DNA of 64,000 nt, taken from contig NZ_JAGHRC010000010.1 of the NCBI RefSeq assembly GCF_017743975.1, positions 1-64,000 of the forward strand, given 5' to 3'. The notes beneath the pieces were generated by a model that saw only the letters and a list, made by a program, of their open reading frames with translations, searched no databases and was not told where the DNA came from. A program made the translations under genes and the position numbers. Source of the DNA: Ruegeria sp. R14_0. GTDB taxonomy: Bacteria > Pseudomonadota > Alphaproteobacteria > Rhodobacterales > Rhodobacteraceae. Shown here in pieces: positions 1 through 9,590 of the stretch; positions within the stretch are counted from its first letter, which is position 1; every line of letters starts with the position of its first letter.

Positions 1-1308
1 CCCCGTACCGACGCACCCCGGACCCCGCCACCATATGAAATCGCGGCCGCCGAAACTTCGACCAGCGCGCTGGTCTGGATCATTCTGCTGGCGGTGGGCG
101 GCGGGCTGATCCTGAATGTCATGCCCTGCGTGCTGCCGGTTCTGTCGATCAAGCTTTCCTCGGCGGTAAAGGCTCGCGACCGCTCTGCAGCGCAGATTCG
201 CGCCGGGTTCCTGGCTTCGGCAACCGGAATCCTGGCATTCATGTGGCTGTTGGCGGCTATCACCATTGCGGCGCGGTCGCTGGGCTATTCCGTCGGCTGG
301 GGCATCCAGTTCCAGAATCCGCTTTTCCTCGCGGTGATGATCGTGGTGCTGGCGGTTTTTGCAGCCAGCCTCGCGGGCTTGTTCGAGATCACGCTGCCGC
401 AGTCGCTGAACACCCGGCTGGCCCATGTCGAAAAGGGCCGAGTGTCGCTGGTCGGGGATTTCCTGACCGGAACTTTTTCAGCAGTTCTGGCGACGCCCTG
501 CTCGGCCCCCTTCCTCGGCACGGCGGTGGCCTTTGCCCTGACCGGCCGACCGGTGGATATAGTGGCAATCTTCACCGCAATGGGGGTCGGGCTGGCCATT
601 CCTTACTTGCTGGTTGCAGTGCACCCGAAACTTACCGCCGCTCTGCCTAAACCGGGGCGTTGGATGGTGGGATTAAAATGGGCCCTGTCGGCGGCACTGC
701 TGACCACGATCGGCTGGTTGGTCTGGGTGATGGTCGGGGTGGCCGGAGACACTGCTGCAACTGCTACCGTGCTGGCTGCAACTGTGCTGGTCCTGTTGAT
801 CTGGAAAAGTACGATGATGCCACCCGTTTTGCGCTGGACAGCCCTGTTGCTGACGCTGACCGCAGCGTTTGCTGCACCGGTTGCGATTGCCGGCAAAGAC
901 CGGTCCAGGCTGCTTGAGCCAGCCGGAGAGATCCCATGGATTACCTTCAGCCGCTCCGAAATCGCCCGCCTTGTATCGCGCGGCGAGGTGGTTTTCGTCG
1001 ATGTCACAGCCGACTGGTGTCTGACCTGCAAGGCCAACAAAGCGTTGGTGCTGGAACGCGGCGAGGTTCTGGCAACGCTGCAATCGGACAAAGCAATTCC
1101 GATGCAGGCCGACTGGACCCGCCCCGACGATGTGATCGCCCGGTTCCTTGAGGACAATGGCCGGTTCGGGATCCCCTTCAACATCGTCTACGGCCCGTCG
1201 GCCCCCGAAGGCATCGCCCTGCCTGAGATCTTGACCACGAACGCCATTCTCGACGCGATGGAACAGGCCGCGCCGATTGCGGGCGGAGCTGTGGAAAGCG
1301 GATCCTGA
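1..1308 (+). CDS. DsbD/ScsB-type thiol:disulfide reductase, C-terminal part (runs off the window start)
   Basis: Moves reducing equivalents from the cytoplasm across the inner membrane to periplasmic thiol proteins. The frame is open from base 1, so the N-terminal periplasmic domain lies outside the window. The visible part has a CcdA-like membrane core with the paired cysteines in NVMPCVLPV and ATPCSAPF, followed by a C-terminal thioredoxin-like domain with the WCLTCK redox motif. Its end converges on the next gene with a 9-base gap. Together with the DsbA/ScsC-like protein at 14509 and the ccm genes it would reduce apocytochrome or copper-damaged thiols. DsbD and ScsB cannot be separated without the missing N-terminus; the copper context favours ScsB. 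Confidence 0.85.
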   Translation, partial: PRTDAPRTPPPYEIAAAETSTSALVWIILLAVGGGLILNVMPCVLPVLSIKLSSAVKARDRSAAQIRAGFLASATGILAFMWLLAAITIAARSLGYSVGWGIQFQNPLFLAVMIVVLAVFAASLAGLFEITLPQSLNTRLAHVEKGRVSLVGDFLTGTFSAVLATPCSAPFLGTAVAFALTGRPVDIVAIFTAMGVGLAIPYLLVAVHPKLTAALPKPGRWMVGLKWALSAALLTTIGWLVWVMVGVAGDTAATATVLAATVLVLLIWKSTMMPPVLRWTALLLTLTAAFAAPVAIAGKDRSRLLEPAGEIPWITFSRSEIARLVSRGEVVFVDVTADWCLTCKANKALVLERGEVLATLQSDKAIPMQADWTRPDDVIARFLEDNGRFGIPFNIVYGPSAPEGIALPEILTTNAILDAMEQAAPIAGGAVESGS

Positions 1309-1317
1309 CCCCGGAGT

Positions 1318-1776
1318 TCACATATCCCGGATGCGATTGCTCTGCTGCGCCAAACGCATGGTCTCGTGCTCTTCCATTTCCAGTAGTGCTTGAAGGAGTT
1401 CGCGTGCCTCGGGTATTTCGGCACGCCCTTGCAAATACCGATATAAATCGATCACCTGATTGTGAAGATCGAAGACCGCTTCGCAGATCTCATCGATGCT
1501 CATCTGTGCGAGCGGTCTGTCGCAGGTGCGATGTGGGTCGACAGGCTCATGGCCCAAATAGTCATATACCCACGTGTTGAGCGCTTTGGGATCGGCTCGT
1601 TTCACGAAGCCATCGACGATTTTCTCCAAAGCAGCCTCATGGTCGGCGAGGTAGGTAAGCAACATCCTGGCCAGCTCCTGCTCGGACTGTGTCGAACAGT
1701 GGGCCAAACATTCGGCGAGCCAATGATGCATTTCCCGCGTCCAGACAATTAGATCAGAAAACGTTTCAACTTTCAT
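1318..1776 (-). CDS. Small helical ferritin-like protein, function unknown
   Basis: A 152-residue, almost wholly helical protein rich in Glu and His. Segments such as DHEAALEK and LEMEEHETMRLAQ recall the ExxH pattern of ferritin-like or rubrerythrin-type four-helix bundles, but I do not recognise a named family. There is no signal peptide, so it is probably cytoplasmic. The start is supported by a strong AGGAGG about 8 bases upstream of the ATG. It is read convergently with the DsbD-like gene and in the same direction as the ccm genes that begin 120 bases upstream. Metal binding is inference from helix content and motif spacing only. Confidence 0.55.
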   Translation of the reverse strand: MKVETFSDLIVWTREMHHWLAECLAHCSTQSEQELARMLLTYLADHEAALEKIVDGFVKRADPKALNTWVYDYLGHEPVDPHRTCDRPLAQMSIDEICEAVFDLHNQVIDLYRYLQGRAEIPEARELLQALLEMEEHETMRLAQQSNRIRDM

Positions 1777-1892
1777 GGCCTCAACCTCCTAAAGATCGGC
1801 ATGCGAAAGCCTAAACCGGCATTTTCCAGATGGCTCACTGGGCATCGGAGCGCGAAGTCGGCGCCGGCCCGACCCACGCCAGGCTGCGGGAA

Positions 1893-3041
1893 TCACCCCC
1901 CCAGTTCCCGCAATGCCCGGTCGATTGCCACCTTGCGCGGATCCTCCTGCGGCAGGTCATCCGCCAGATCCCTTGCCCTGCCATAGGCGTTCCGGGCGCC
2001 GTCGGTCTCGCCCAGCACCGAATAGGCGTTGCCCAGCCGCATCCAGCCGTCCAGATCCCCTGGGTTTTCCTGCATCCGGCTCGCCAGCCGTTCGACCATC
2101 GAGCGGATGAAGGCCTGCCGATCTTCGTCGGACATCTCCTCGGCCGTCGCCACCTGATCGGCAGTTGGGCCGGGCATGGAAGGGGCAAAAGTCGCCAGAT
2201 CCACCGGCGCCCGTCCTATCGACGGGGCGATGCGGTTAAGCTGGGCCACAAAACTCTCCATCCATGGCCGGAACTCCTCTTCGGCGTCGATCCGCGTCTT
2301 CAGTAGATCATAGGCCTTTTCAGGCGATCCAGCCTGCTCCAGACCAACGGCTTTGTAGAATGTCGCTGCTGGGTTCGATGGGTCCAGTTCCAAGGCTCGT
2401 TCAAACGCCCGATCGGCCTTGGGCGTAACGACACCGTCATCGGCATAGACCAACGCCTCGCCATATTGCGACACCAGCGCTGAATTCGCATTGGGTCGGT
2501 CCAGCAACCCCTCGAACGCGTCTGCGGCATCTCCAAAGCGTCCCATACGCATATAGGTCTGAGCCAACAACACCCATCCCTCGGTTGGCCCGCCGGTTTC
2601 ATCCGCCTCGAGCCGCGACTTCAGGCGCACGGCAAGGTCGGCGATTTCACGGGCTTCGGCCTGCTCCCCCTCGCGTTGGGCAAATGGCTGGCTGGGGATG
2701 TAGGGACTACCCAGTTGCCAATAAAGACCGGCTCCGAGCGCTGGAACTACCAGCGCGGCAAGTAAAATCAGCGCACGCCCGGAATGGCCCATCATCGCTT
2801 TGTCGTCCGATTGCCGGTCAATCGCCTTCAGGCGACGTTCTATCTCGGCTCTGGCGGCCTTGGCTTCTTCGGCCGAGATAATTCCTCGTTCCAGGTCCTT
2901 CTCTACTTCGCCGATCTGGTCGGAAAAGATGGCAGAGGCGCTTTCGTGTCTCGACAAGTCCGAGGTCTTGCGCCCCATACCGGAGAGGGCGAGCGTCAGA
3001 AACACCGCCACGGCCATGAATGAAAAGATAATCCAGATCAT
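1893..3041 (-). CDS. ccmI: Cytochrome c biogenesis protein CcmI (CycH)
   Basis: Apocytochrome c chaperone that presents the CxxCH peptide to the CcmF/CcmH haem lyase. The start is placed at the ATG at 3041, which overlaps the ccmH stop as ATGA; the frame is open further upstream but that part lies inside ccmH. The protein (382 residues) begins with a membrane helix (IWIIFSFMAVAVFLTLALSG), has a cytoplasmic segment with paired Glu/Arg-rich helices, a second membrane helix (ALILLAALVVPALGAGLYW), then a long periplasmic TPR region. This is the usual CcmI layout. It is the last gene of the ccmF-G-H-I operon. Confidence 0.9.
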   Translation of the reverse strand: MIWIIFSFMAVAVFLTLALSGMGRKTSDLSRHESASAIFSDQIGEVEKDLERGIISAEEAKAARAEIERRLKAIDRQSDDKAMMGHSGRALILLAALVVPALGAGLYWQLGSPYIPSQPFAQREGEQAEAREIADLAVRLKSRLEADETGGPTEGWVLLAQTYMRMGRFGDAADAFEGLLDRPNANSALVSQYGEALVYADDGVVTPKADRAFERALELDPSNPAATFYKAVGLEQAGSPEKAYDLLKTRIDAEEEFRPWMESFVAQLNRIAPSIGRAPVDLATFAPSMPGPTADQVATAEEMSDEDRQAFIRSMVERLASRMQENPGDLDGWMRLGNAYSVLGETDGARNAYGRARDLADDLPQEDPRKVAIDRALRELGG

Positions 3042-3526
3042 GCGTGCGGCTCCGTGAGTGAATGGTTTTCGGAATTCCGTTCTTCGCTCGCGCCGTGTGC
3101 CGTCTCTTGATTTCGCGACTTCCGATATCGGCGCGCATTCTGGGTCAATACCGCTGCAGTCGCGATACCACCCAGCCCCAGGATGACGATAGGCGCAACC
3201 CACAGTATGTAAGTTGATGGCTTCCACGGCGGGTTGAACAGAACATAGTCGCCATAACGCGCAACCAGAAAATCCATAACCTGCTGGTCCGAGTCACCTG
3301 CCACCAGCCGTTCGCGCACAAGCAGACGAAGGTCGCGCGCCACCCCGGCGTTAGAACTGTCGATGTCTTGGTTCTGGCACACCACGCAGCGCACCTGTTT
3401 TGAAATCGCCCGGGCCCGTTCTTCCAGAACCGGATCTGCAAGTATCTCGTCGGGCTCAACCGCGAATGCCGGCTGCGACACCAGCATCGCCAGAGTGACT
3501 GCGGTAATTACAATGCGACGTATCAT
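3038..3526 (-). CDS. ccmH: Cytochrome c maturation thioredoxin-like protein CcmH (CcmL/CycL)
   Basis: Reduces or holds the apocytochrome CxxCH thiols during haem ligation. The protein has 162 residues: an N-terminal signal peptide (ending near QPAFAVEP), the family motif RCVVCQNQDIDSSNA with the CVVC redox pair, a short helical bundle, and a C-terminal membrane helix (ILWVAPIVILGLGGIATAAV). It overlaps ccmG upstream and ccmI downstream by four bases each (ATGA), which indicates translational coupling. Length and domain order match the short alphaproteobacterial CcmH/CcmL. Confidence 0.93.
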   Translation of the reverse strand: MIRRIVITAVTLAMLVSQPAFAVEPDEILADPVLEERARAISKQVRCVVCQNQDIDSSNAGVARDLRLLVRERLVAGDSDQQVMDFLVARYGDYVLFNPPWKPSTYILWVAPIVILGLGGIATAAVLTQNARRYRKSRNQETAHGASEERNSENHSLTEPHA

Positions 3527-4092
3527 GACGCCTCTCCTCCGGCCGCCCGCGCCTGATCCAGCGCGGTGCGCATCTTTGAAATTGCCTCGTCGCCCAGCAC
3601 CGGGCCAACAAAACGGAATACGACCTTGCCCGCGCCATCAATCACAAAGGTCTCTGGCACGCCGGAAATCCCCCATTCGATCCCGGCTCGGCCGTCCAGG
3701 TCGGAACCGATGCGCTCATAAGGGTTGCCCAGATCGTCGAGCCATTTCCGCGCGTCCTGCGGCTTGTCTTTGTAGTTAATGCCCATCAGGCGAATGCCCT
3801 CATCGCGCACCATACGCGTTAGCACCGCATGTTCGGCCCGGCAGGGCACGCACCAGGACGCAAACACGTTGACCACGATCGGAGCTGACCCGTCATTTTC
3901 CACCAGATCGGTACTGGACAGCCCGTGGGTATCCAGCCCATCGACCGGCGGCAAGTCGAACTCAGGCACCGGCTGAGAGATCAAAACAGACGGGATTTCG
4001 TTTGGATCGCGATCGGGATTCAATCCCCATAGCAGAAAGGCACCCAGGATGCCGGCAATCGTAATTGGGAACAGTGCAAATAGACGTTTCAT
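3523..4092 (-). CDS. ccmG: Thiol:disulfide interchange protein CcmG (DsbE/CycY)
   Basis: Membrane-anchored periplasmic thioredoxin that keeps CcmH and apocytochrome thiols reduced. I start it at the ATG at 4092 (MKRLFALFPI), because the longer frame runs into ccmF without a signal. An N-terminal anchor helix is followed by a TlpA/DsbE-like fold with the redox motif FASWCVPCRAEH and the cis-proline in SGVPETFVID. Its stop overlaps the start of ccmH by four bases. In the cluster it would receive electrons from a DsbD/CcdA-type protein such as the one at the window start. Confidence 0.93.
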   Translation of the reverse strand: MKRLFALFPITIAGILGAFLLWGLNPDRDPNEIPSVLISQPVPEFDLPPVDGLDTHGLSSTDLVENDGSAPIVVNVFASWCVPCRAEHAVLTRMVRDEGIRLMGINYKDKPQDARKWLDDLGNPYERIGSDLDGRAGIEWGISGVPETFVIDGAGKVVFRFVGPVLGDEAISKMRTALDQARAAGGEAS

Positions 4093-4096
4093 TGCC

Positions 4097-6091
4097 CTAC
4101 TCCGCCGCCACCGGAACGGAGCCCTGCCCAGTCCGTTTTCGTGGTGCACCGACGCGTAGACGCCGATCGGAGAGTGACAAGACACCACCAAATGCTAACA
4201 ATCCTGAACCTATCCAGATCCAGACCACCAATGGCTCATACAGGATACGCAGAGTCCATTTGCTCTGTTCTGATTCCGCCGCCGGTTCCGATATCGAGGC
4301 GTAAAGGTCCCCTGCCAACGTCGTTCGAATTGCCGACTCGGTCGTACTGGTACCCGCCACGAGATAGGCCCTGCGCTCGGGTTGAAGCGTGGTGACATAA
4401 GCGCCATCGCGAAATACCTTCAGTGTGGCCGTGCGAGACAGATAGTTCGGACCGCGAAGCTGTTCCACACCGTCAAAACGCACGTCGAACCCTGCTATCT
4501 CGATCTGTGTTCCGGGCTCGGCAAAAGTCACGACCTCGGATTTCCAAGCGCTGGACCCGATAAAGCCGATCATACAGACCGCCAACCCCGCATGGGCCAC
4601 GACCATGCCGTAATGCGAACGCGGTAGGTTGCGGGCCCGACGCAGGGACTCGGCCAGCGGTGCCTCACCCAGCTTTATTCGGCTGGCCCACTCTGTCAGC
4701 ACAGCGCCCAGCAACCAAACCGCAAGGCCGATCGACAGTACCGCCAAGGCTGGGCCGCCGGTATCCAGATACCACACAAGCAACGCCACGAGCAGGCTAA
4801 CCCCGGCCACCCATTTAAGCCGGCCCAGAACACCGCGCAAATCCGCCCGCTTCCATGACAACAGCGGCCCAATCCCCATTACAACGACCAGAACCAGCAT
4901 GATCGGCACGAAACTGGCGTTGTAATAAGGTGGTCCAACCGAAATCTTTTCACCTGTCACAGCCTCAAGCAAAAGCGGATAAAGCGTACCGAATAGAACC
5001 GTCGCCGTTGCGGTGGCCAGCAGCAGGTTGTTAATAAGCAAACCGGCCTCGCGGCTGATCGGGGCAAAAAGACCGCCGCCCTCCATCTCCGGTGCGCGTA
5101 TGGCAAACAGCGTCAATGAACCACCGATCGCGACAGCCAACAGTGCCAAGATGTAAATGCCGCGTTCGGGATCGACCGAAAACGCGTGGACCGATGTAAG
5201 CAAGCCTGAGCGGACAATGAATGTCCCCAACAAGGACAACGAGAAGGTCAAAACGGCCAGCAGGATCGTCCAACTTTTGAAGCTGCCGCGCTTTTCTGTC
5301 ACGATGGCCGAATGGAACAGCGCTGTGCCAGCAAGCCAGGGCATAAACGAGACATTCTCGACCGGATCCCAGAACCACCAGCCGCCCCAACCCAGTTCGT
5401 AATAGGCCCACCAGCTGCCCAGTACGATACCAAGTGTCAGAAACACCCACGCCGCCAATGTCCAGGGTCGGACCCAACGCGCCCATGCCGGATCGACCCG
5501 CCCCTCAATCAGGGCAGCCACGGCGAAAGAAAATACGATCGAGAAGCCGACGTAACCCAGGTATAGGAACGGCGGGTGCATAGCCAGGCCGACATCCTGC
5601 AATAGCGGATTTAAATCCTGACCATCCAGCGGTGCCGGAAACACCCGGTCGAACGGGTTCGAGGTGAACAGCATGAATGACAGGAACCCCGCGCTGATCC
5701 AGGCCTGCACTGCCAGTGTGCGCGCCTTGAGTTTCAGCGGGATGTTCCGAGCCAACAAAGACACACCCAGCCCGAAAATCACCAATATCAGAATCCACAA
5801 CAGCAGCGACCCTTCGTGGCTACCCCAGGTCGCAGCCACCTTGAAAAGCATCGGTTTCAGCGAATGAGAATTGCTGGCCACATTTAGCACAGTGAAATCG
5901 CTGACCACGAAGGACCACATCAGAGCGGCGAAGGCGATAGCAACCAGCGCTGTCTGCAGGATCGAGGTCGCAGATGCCGATCGCATCCACATGACATTGT
6001 TCCGCGCTGCTCCAATCAAAGGTAATACGCTTTGCACCAAGGACACGGCCAGGGCGAGCGCCAAGGCAAACTGCCCGATTTCCGGTATCAT
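4097..6091 (-). CDS. ccmF: Haem lyase subunit CcmF
   Basis: Large multi-spanning inner-membrane protein that, with CcmH and CcmI, attaches haem to apocytochrome c. The start is the ATG at 6091 (MIPEIGQFAL); an in-frame ATG 234 bases upstream lies in the divergent promoter region and is not needed. The 664 residues match the family length. The tryptophan-rich WWD signature is visible as GWGGWWFWDPVENVSF, flanked by many hydrophobic helices and a periplasmic C-terminal domain. It leads the ccmF-G-H-I operon. ccmA-E, which deliver haem on CcmE, are not in this window, so this is a half set and must work with a chromosomal ccmABCDE. Confidence 0.95.
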   Translation of the reverse strand: MIPEIGQFALALALAVSLVQSVLPLIGAARNNVMWMRSASATSILQTALVAIAFAALMWSFVVSDFTVLNVASNSHSLKPMLFKVAATWGSHEGSLLLWILILVIFGLGVSLLARNIPLKLKARTLAVQAWISAGFLSFMLFTSNPFDRVFPAPLDGQDLNPLLQDVGLAMHPPFLYLGYVGFSIVFSFAVAALIEGRVDPAWARWVRPWTLAAWVFLTLGIVLGSWWAYYELGWGGWWFWDPVENVSFMPWLAGTALFHSAIVTEKRGSFKSWTILLAVLTFSLSLLGTFIVRSGLLTSVHAFSVDPERGIYILALLAVAIGGSLTLFAIRAPEMEGGGLFAPISREAGLLINNLLLATATATVLFGTLYPLLLEAVTGEKISVGPPYYNASFVPIMLVLVVVMGIGPLLSWKRADLRGVLGRLKWVAGVSLLVALLVWYLDTGGPALAVLSIGLAVWLLGAVLTEWASRIKLGEAPLAESLRRARNLPRSHYGMVVAHAGLAVCMIGFIGSSAWKSEVVTFAEPGTQIEIAGFDVRFDGVEQLRGPNYLSRTATLKVFRDGAYVTTLQPERRAYLVAGTSTTESAIRTTLAGDLYASISEPAAESEQSKWTLRILYEPLVVWIWIGSGLLAFGGVLSLSDRRLRVGAPRKRTGQGSVPVAAE

Positions 6092-6219
6092 TCCAAACCC
6101 TCCGGGTTTCCGGTTTCGCGGCCTTGTCCGACAATCCAGCGCTGGAGAGTCAAGGACATTTTTGCCGCACCCCAACCAGACGCGTGCGCCTTGGCTGGCG
6201 GATTTACGAACCGGTGGCC

Positions 6220-6250
6220 TTGACCTTCCAGCGTGGGAATCCCCCATTTT
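6220..6250 (+). promoter_or_regulatory. CueR-type copper-responsive promoter upstream of the Met-rich outer-membrane gene
   Basis: TTGACC (6220-6225) overlaps an ACCTTCC half-site followed after seven bases by GGAAT, with a CATTTT -10-like hexamer at 6245 after a 19-base spacer. The long spacer with a dyad between -35 and -10 is the hallmark of MerR-family activator promoters. The core TTGACCTTCCA is shared with the sites at 9591 and 15584. Confidence 0.7.
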
Positions 6251-6303
6251 TCCAACACGTCGCTTGTCACGGAGCGCGAAATGGACAACCGAGTGAGGAT
6301 AGG

Positions 6304-7413
6304 ATGGTGAGAAACCAAACAGCAAAAATTCACCGTTGGAAATTCGTTCGGGCCGCTTTGATGGCCGGGGGTCTGGGCCTGGCGTCGCCCGTCATGGCTC
6401 AAACGGTGACACAGCCGACTGACAGCATGGCGATGGACCCGAAAGCCTCTGCTGGAATGGCTGGAATGGGCAACATGTCGGCAATGATGCGCCCTGACGC
6501 GTCGCCACCCACGGGTGTCGTCGGAGGCATGCACCCGCCCGAGGGCGTGTTGATGCCGGTATTCTCGTTTATGAACATGGAGATGGACGGAAACCGCTCG
6601 GGAACGCAGTCGCTGTCTACTTCGGACGTGCTGTCGCAATATATGATCGCGCCGCTCAGCATGAGCATGAACATGGCGATGATCGGCCTGATGTATGGCG
6701 TGACCGATGACATCTCGGTCATGGCGATGCTGCCCTATACCAACAAGTCGATGAAACATCAGACCCGCATGGGGCAGACTTTCAAGACCAGGGCGCAGGG
6801 GTTCGGTGACCTGAAGATCATCGGCGGGTATGATGTCTACAAATCCGACGGGCAGGTTCTGGAACTGTCTCTTGGCCTCAGCTTGCCGACCGGATCGATA
6901 GACGAGACCGACACTACGCCGGCCGGGCCGGACCAGCTGCTGCCCTACCCTATGCAACTGGGGTCCGGCACCTACGACCTGCTGCCGGGCATCACCTATA
7001 CGGGCCAGAACGCAGATTGGTCGTGGGGCGCCCAGCTGGCCGCCATGATCCGGATGGGTGAGAATGATGCCGGTTACACCTTGGGTGACGTCTATTCAGC
7101 AACAGTTTGGGGTGCGCGGCGCTGGAATGACCAGTTCAGCTCCTAGTTGCGGGTGGTCGGCGACATCGTGGAAAACATTGACGGGTCGGATGCGCGCCTG
7201 AACCCAGGCATGGTGCCCACCGCTGATCCCACCCTGCGCGGCGGCCAGTTTCTGAGTATCGGAATCGGAGTGAATTACCTTGTGCCGGGGTCGGGCGTTT
7301 TGGCGGGCACGCGCCTGGGTATCGAGGGCGTGATCCCGGTGTATCAAGATCTGGATGGGCCCCAGCTTGAACGCGATTACGCAGTCTCCTTCGCGATACG
7401 CAGGGCGTTCTGA
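6304..7413 (+). pseudogene. Met-rich outer-membrane transporter-like protein, interrupted by an in-frame amber codon
   Basis: The frame codes for a signal peptide (ending near SPVMAQT), a Met-rich N-terminal stretch (GMAGMGNMSAMM), and an outer-membrane beta-barrel of the type annotated as transporter or phenol-degradation MetA-like. It meets TAG at 7144-7146 and then continues in the same frame without loss of similarity to a normal barrel C-terminus ending in aromatic Phe (AIRRAF) at 7413. A single substitution explains this better than two genes. The start at 6304 follows a purine-rich GAGGATAGG. A CueR-type promoter lies 54 bases upstream, so copper induction is likely. Methionines may bind Cu(I). 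Amber readthrough or a sequence error are the alternatives. Confidence 0.75.
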
Positions 7414-7417
7414 CCCT

Positions 7418-8083
7418 TCAGCCCCAAACCGACTGTAAACGGACAATCAGCGCCGCCGCGGTGGTCAGAACGACCACTGACACCGCCATCAGTAGCAGGG
7501 CCAATACCACAGGTCCGCCGCGCCCAGGTACGCGACGTGCCAGTTGGGCTGCAAATCCAGTACCGTGGGCGATCTGGCTCTGAACGACGGATAGGTATAG
7601 CGGCAGCGCTCCGACCAGCGTGGCGTACAGGTAAACGCCTGAGATGTTCTCGAAGTAGGCGGAGCGTACCAGCGTCGGACCGACTACCCGCAACGCCACT
7701 ACGGGATCACCGCCGAAAGACCCGAACCAGTCCGCCGAAAGCGCGTAGATCAGCGCATGCAGCACGATGAACAGGACGGCCCGTAGCAGCAGGTCAATTA
7801 GCAGATACCGGGCCGGGACGGCCCCCCTGCCCCGCGCCCTGACCCCAAAGGCGAATAGAAAAAAGCTGAGATAGTTCACGGCAAACACGACGGGCAGCCC
7901 ATTTGTCACCACCTGGCGAAAAAACCGGACAAACGCGGGACCGCCGTTCAGAAGGTGCGTCGCAAAGCCCGGCGTACGCAGTATGAAAGCCAGCAACAAT
8001 GGCACCAGCGCAAGACAGCTGACGATCAGCGTGTTCCGTGCAAACTGCCAAAACGGCATGTCGATTGCGAAAAATCTCTCCAT
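7418..8083 (-). CDS. Integral membrane protein of unknown function
   Basis: 221 residues with about five or six hydrophobic helices and no recognisable soluble domain. Short loops carry Arg-rich turns (VRARGRGAVPARY, ARRVPGRGG). I do not recognise the family. It reads toward the broken outer-membrane gene, only four bases from its end, and has no obvious partner in an operon. A role in the copper response is only suggested by position. Confidence 0.55.
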   Translation of the reverse strand: MERFFAIDMPFWQFARNTLIVSCLALVPLLLAFILRTPGFATHLLNGGPAFVRFFRQVVTNGLPVVFAVNYLSFFLFAFGVRARGRGAVPARYLLIDLLLRAVLFIVLHALIYALSADWFGSFGGDPVVALRVVGPTLVRSAYFENISGVYLYATLVGALPLYLSVVQSQIAHGTGFAAQLARRVPGRGGPVVLALLLMAVSVVVLTTAAALIVRLQSVWG

Positions 8084-8369
8084 TACATCTACCTTGCCAG
8101 CCAGTCCGTTTCCCGTCGATCACCCAAAGTGATTTCAGTGCTGTTGATTGATGAAGGTTCGCAAACCTTGGAATCTGATTTGCTTTGTTGCAACAAAGTC
8201 GGCGCATGATGACTCAGTAACCCGATTCCGCCTGTGTCTTAAATGCTAACGCTTAGGACGCCAGTCGTTTCGAACGAACAATTGAATGGACATAACGGAT
8301 TGTTCGGATGATTGTCTTTGTCCATCTCCACGGTTCCGGATACCAAACCAAGTTACAGGAGCGCTATCA

Positions 8370-9023
8370 ATGCTGACCAGACGACACTTTGTTGCGACTT
8401 CACTTGCCATTTTCTCTCAGCCAGTTTTTGGAGTGACGTCGGCGGCGGCCTCGCAATGGTCGGAGTGGGATGCGCAAGTAACGCCAGCCAATTTTGATCC
8501 CGCAACATCCAATCCCTGGGGGTTACACCCACGTTTCCTGCCTCAACGTGTGCAAACCAATCGACCACTTATTCCGGGTGACATTCATGTCGACGCGGTG
8601 GCACGATATCTGTATTTCATCGAAGACGGTGGCACAGCAATGCGTTACGGCGTAGCCATTGCCCGAGGCAATCTTTACGAGCCCGGTGTCTACACAATCA
8701 AGCGAAAGGCCAAATGGCCGCGTTGGACTCCTACCGCCGAAATGATTGAACGCGACCCTGATGAATATGCGCAATTCGCAGATGGTGTGCCCGGTGGGCC
8801 GACAAACCCATTGGGATCAAGGGCGTTTTATCTGTTCGAAGGTGGTCGCGACACATACCTGCGAATTCACGGAACGCCTTATCCAAGATCTATCGGAGGT
8901 CGCGCAAGTTCTGGCTGCGTAAGGATGGCGATGCCACATATCATCGGGCTTTATGATCGTGTCAGGCCAGGGTCCACGGCTCATCTCTACCCTCCCGAGC
9001 GCCTTCTGACCGCGACCAGCTGA
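8370..9023 (+). CDS. L,D-transpeptidase (YkuD/ErfK family), first copy
   Basis: Forms or edits 3-3 peptidoglycan cross-links or attaches proteins to peptidoglycan in the periplasm. The start at 8370 follows AGGAG by nine bases and opens a Tat-like signal peptide (TRRHFVATSLAIFSQPVFG). The catalytic region reads HGTPYPRSIGGRASSGCVRM, with the conserved His and the SSGC nucleophile cysteine. No CueR-type box is visible upstream, unlike the second copy at 9658. The two copies share the layout but differ clearly in sequence, so they are old paralogues. Being a cysteine enzyme it would be a target of copper poisoning. Confidence 0.9.
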   Translation: MLTRRHFVATSLAIFSQPVFGVTSAAASQWSEWDAQVTPANFDPATSNPWGLHPRFLPQRVQTNRPLIPGDIHVDAVARYLYFIEDGGTAMRYGVAIARGNLYEPGVYTIKRKAKWPRWTPTAEMIERDPDEYAQFADGVPGGPTNPLGSRAFYLFEGGRDTYLRIHGTPYPRSIGGRASSGCVRMAMPHIIGLYDRVRPGSTAHLYPPERLLTATS

Positions 9024-9033
9024 TAGGCGCTTG

Positions 9034-9306
9034 TCAGGCGCGCGTACAGATTGGGCGCCCTTCAATAGTCCTGAGTGGCAGGTAGGTTGTTTCAACCGGC
9101 CCCACGTAGCGATACCAATAGCAACCGTCCTCAGGCATGATTTTAACGGCGTTCAGGTCCTGGCCCGGAGCAGCGATCTGGGCAACGGCGTCAGGAACTC
9201 GGGAAAGCGTTCCGGGCTCGCTTTCTGCAGATATCGACGTTGTTTCGGTGCAGGCGCCGACGAGCATAAGTGCGGCCAGTGCTTGGAAAGCTTTCTTGAA
9301 GCACAT
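9034..9306 (-). CDS. Small lipoprotein, function unknown
   Basis: 90 residues with a clear lipoprotein signal: short basic N-terminus, hydrophobic core and the lipobox LVGAC near residue 19. The mature part is short and has two further cysteines (DGCYWYRY and RPICTRA), which could form a disulfide. It lies between the two transpeptidase genes on the opposite strand, with its end 11 bases from the end of the first. No family recognised. Confidence 0.6.
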   Translation of the reverse strand: MCFKKAFQALAALMLVGACTETTSISAESEPGTLSRVPDAVAQIAAPGQDLNAVKIMPEDGCYWYRYVGPVETTYLPLRTIEGRPICTRA

Positions 9307-9590
9307 GGTGTTTAGTCCACTGTGTTTGTCATTTGTAGTACCTGATACCCTCGCATCGACGGGTGATCACATCAATTCTCCAAGAACTAAGCAATTGTTA
9401 GCGTTGCTTTTTTGTGCTCGGTTGATTCAAGAAAGTCAGGTTTTGCTGATAGCAGCCTGGAATTACGTCCAAGAAAAATTGCTTTTCCACAATGACTTGA
9501 TGATTTGGGTCCGCCTTCTAAGGAAATATCCCTGCGCCAACGGCAACGACAATTCAGACGAGTCATCCCATATGAAATGTCATTTGCGTG

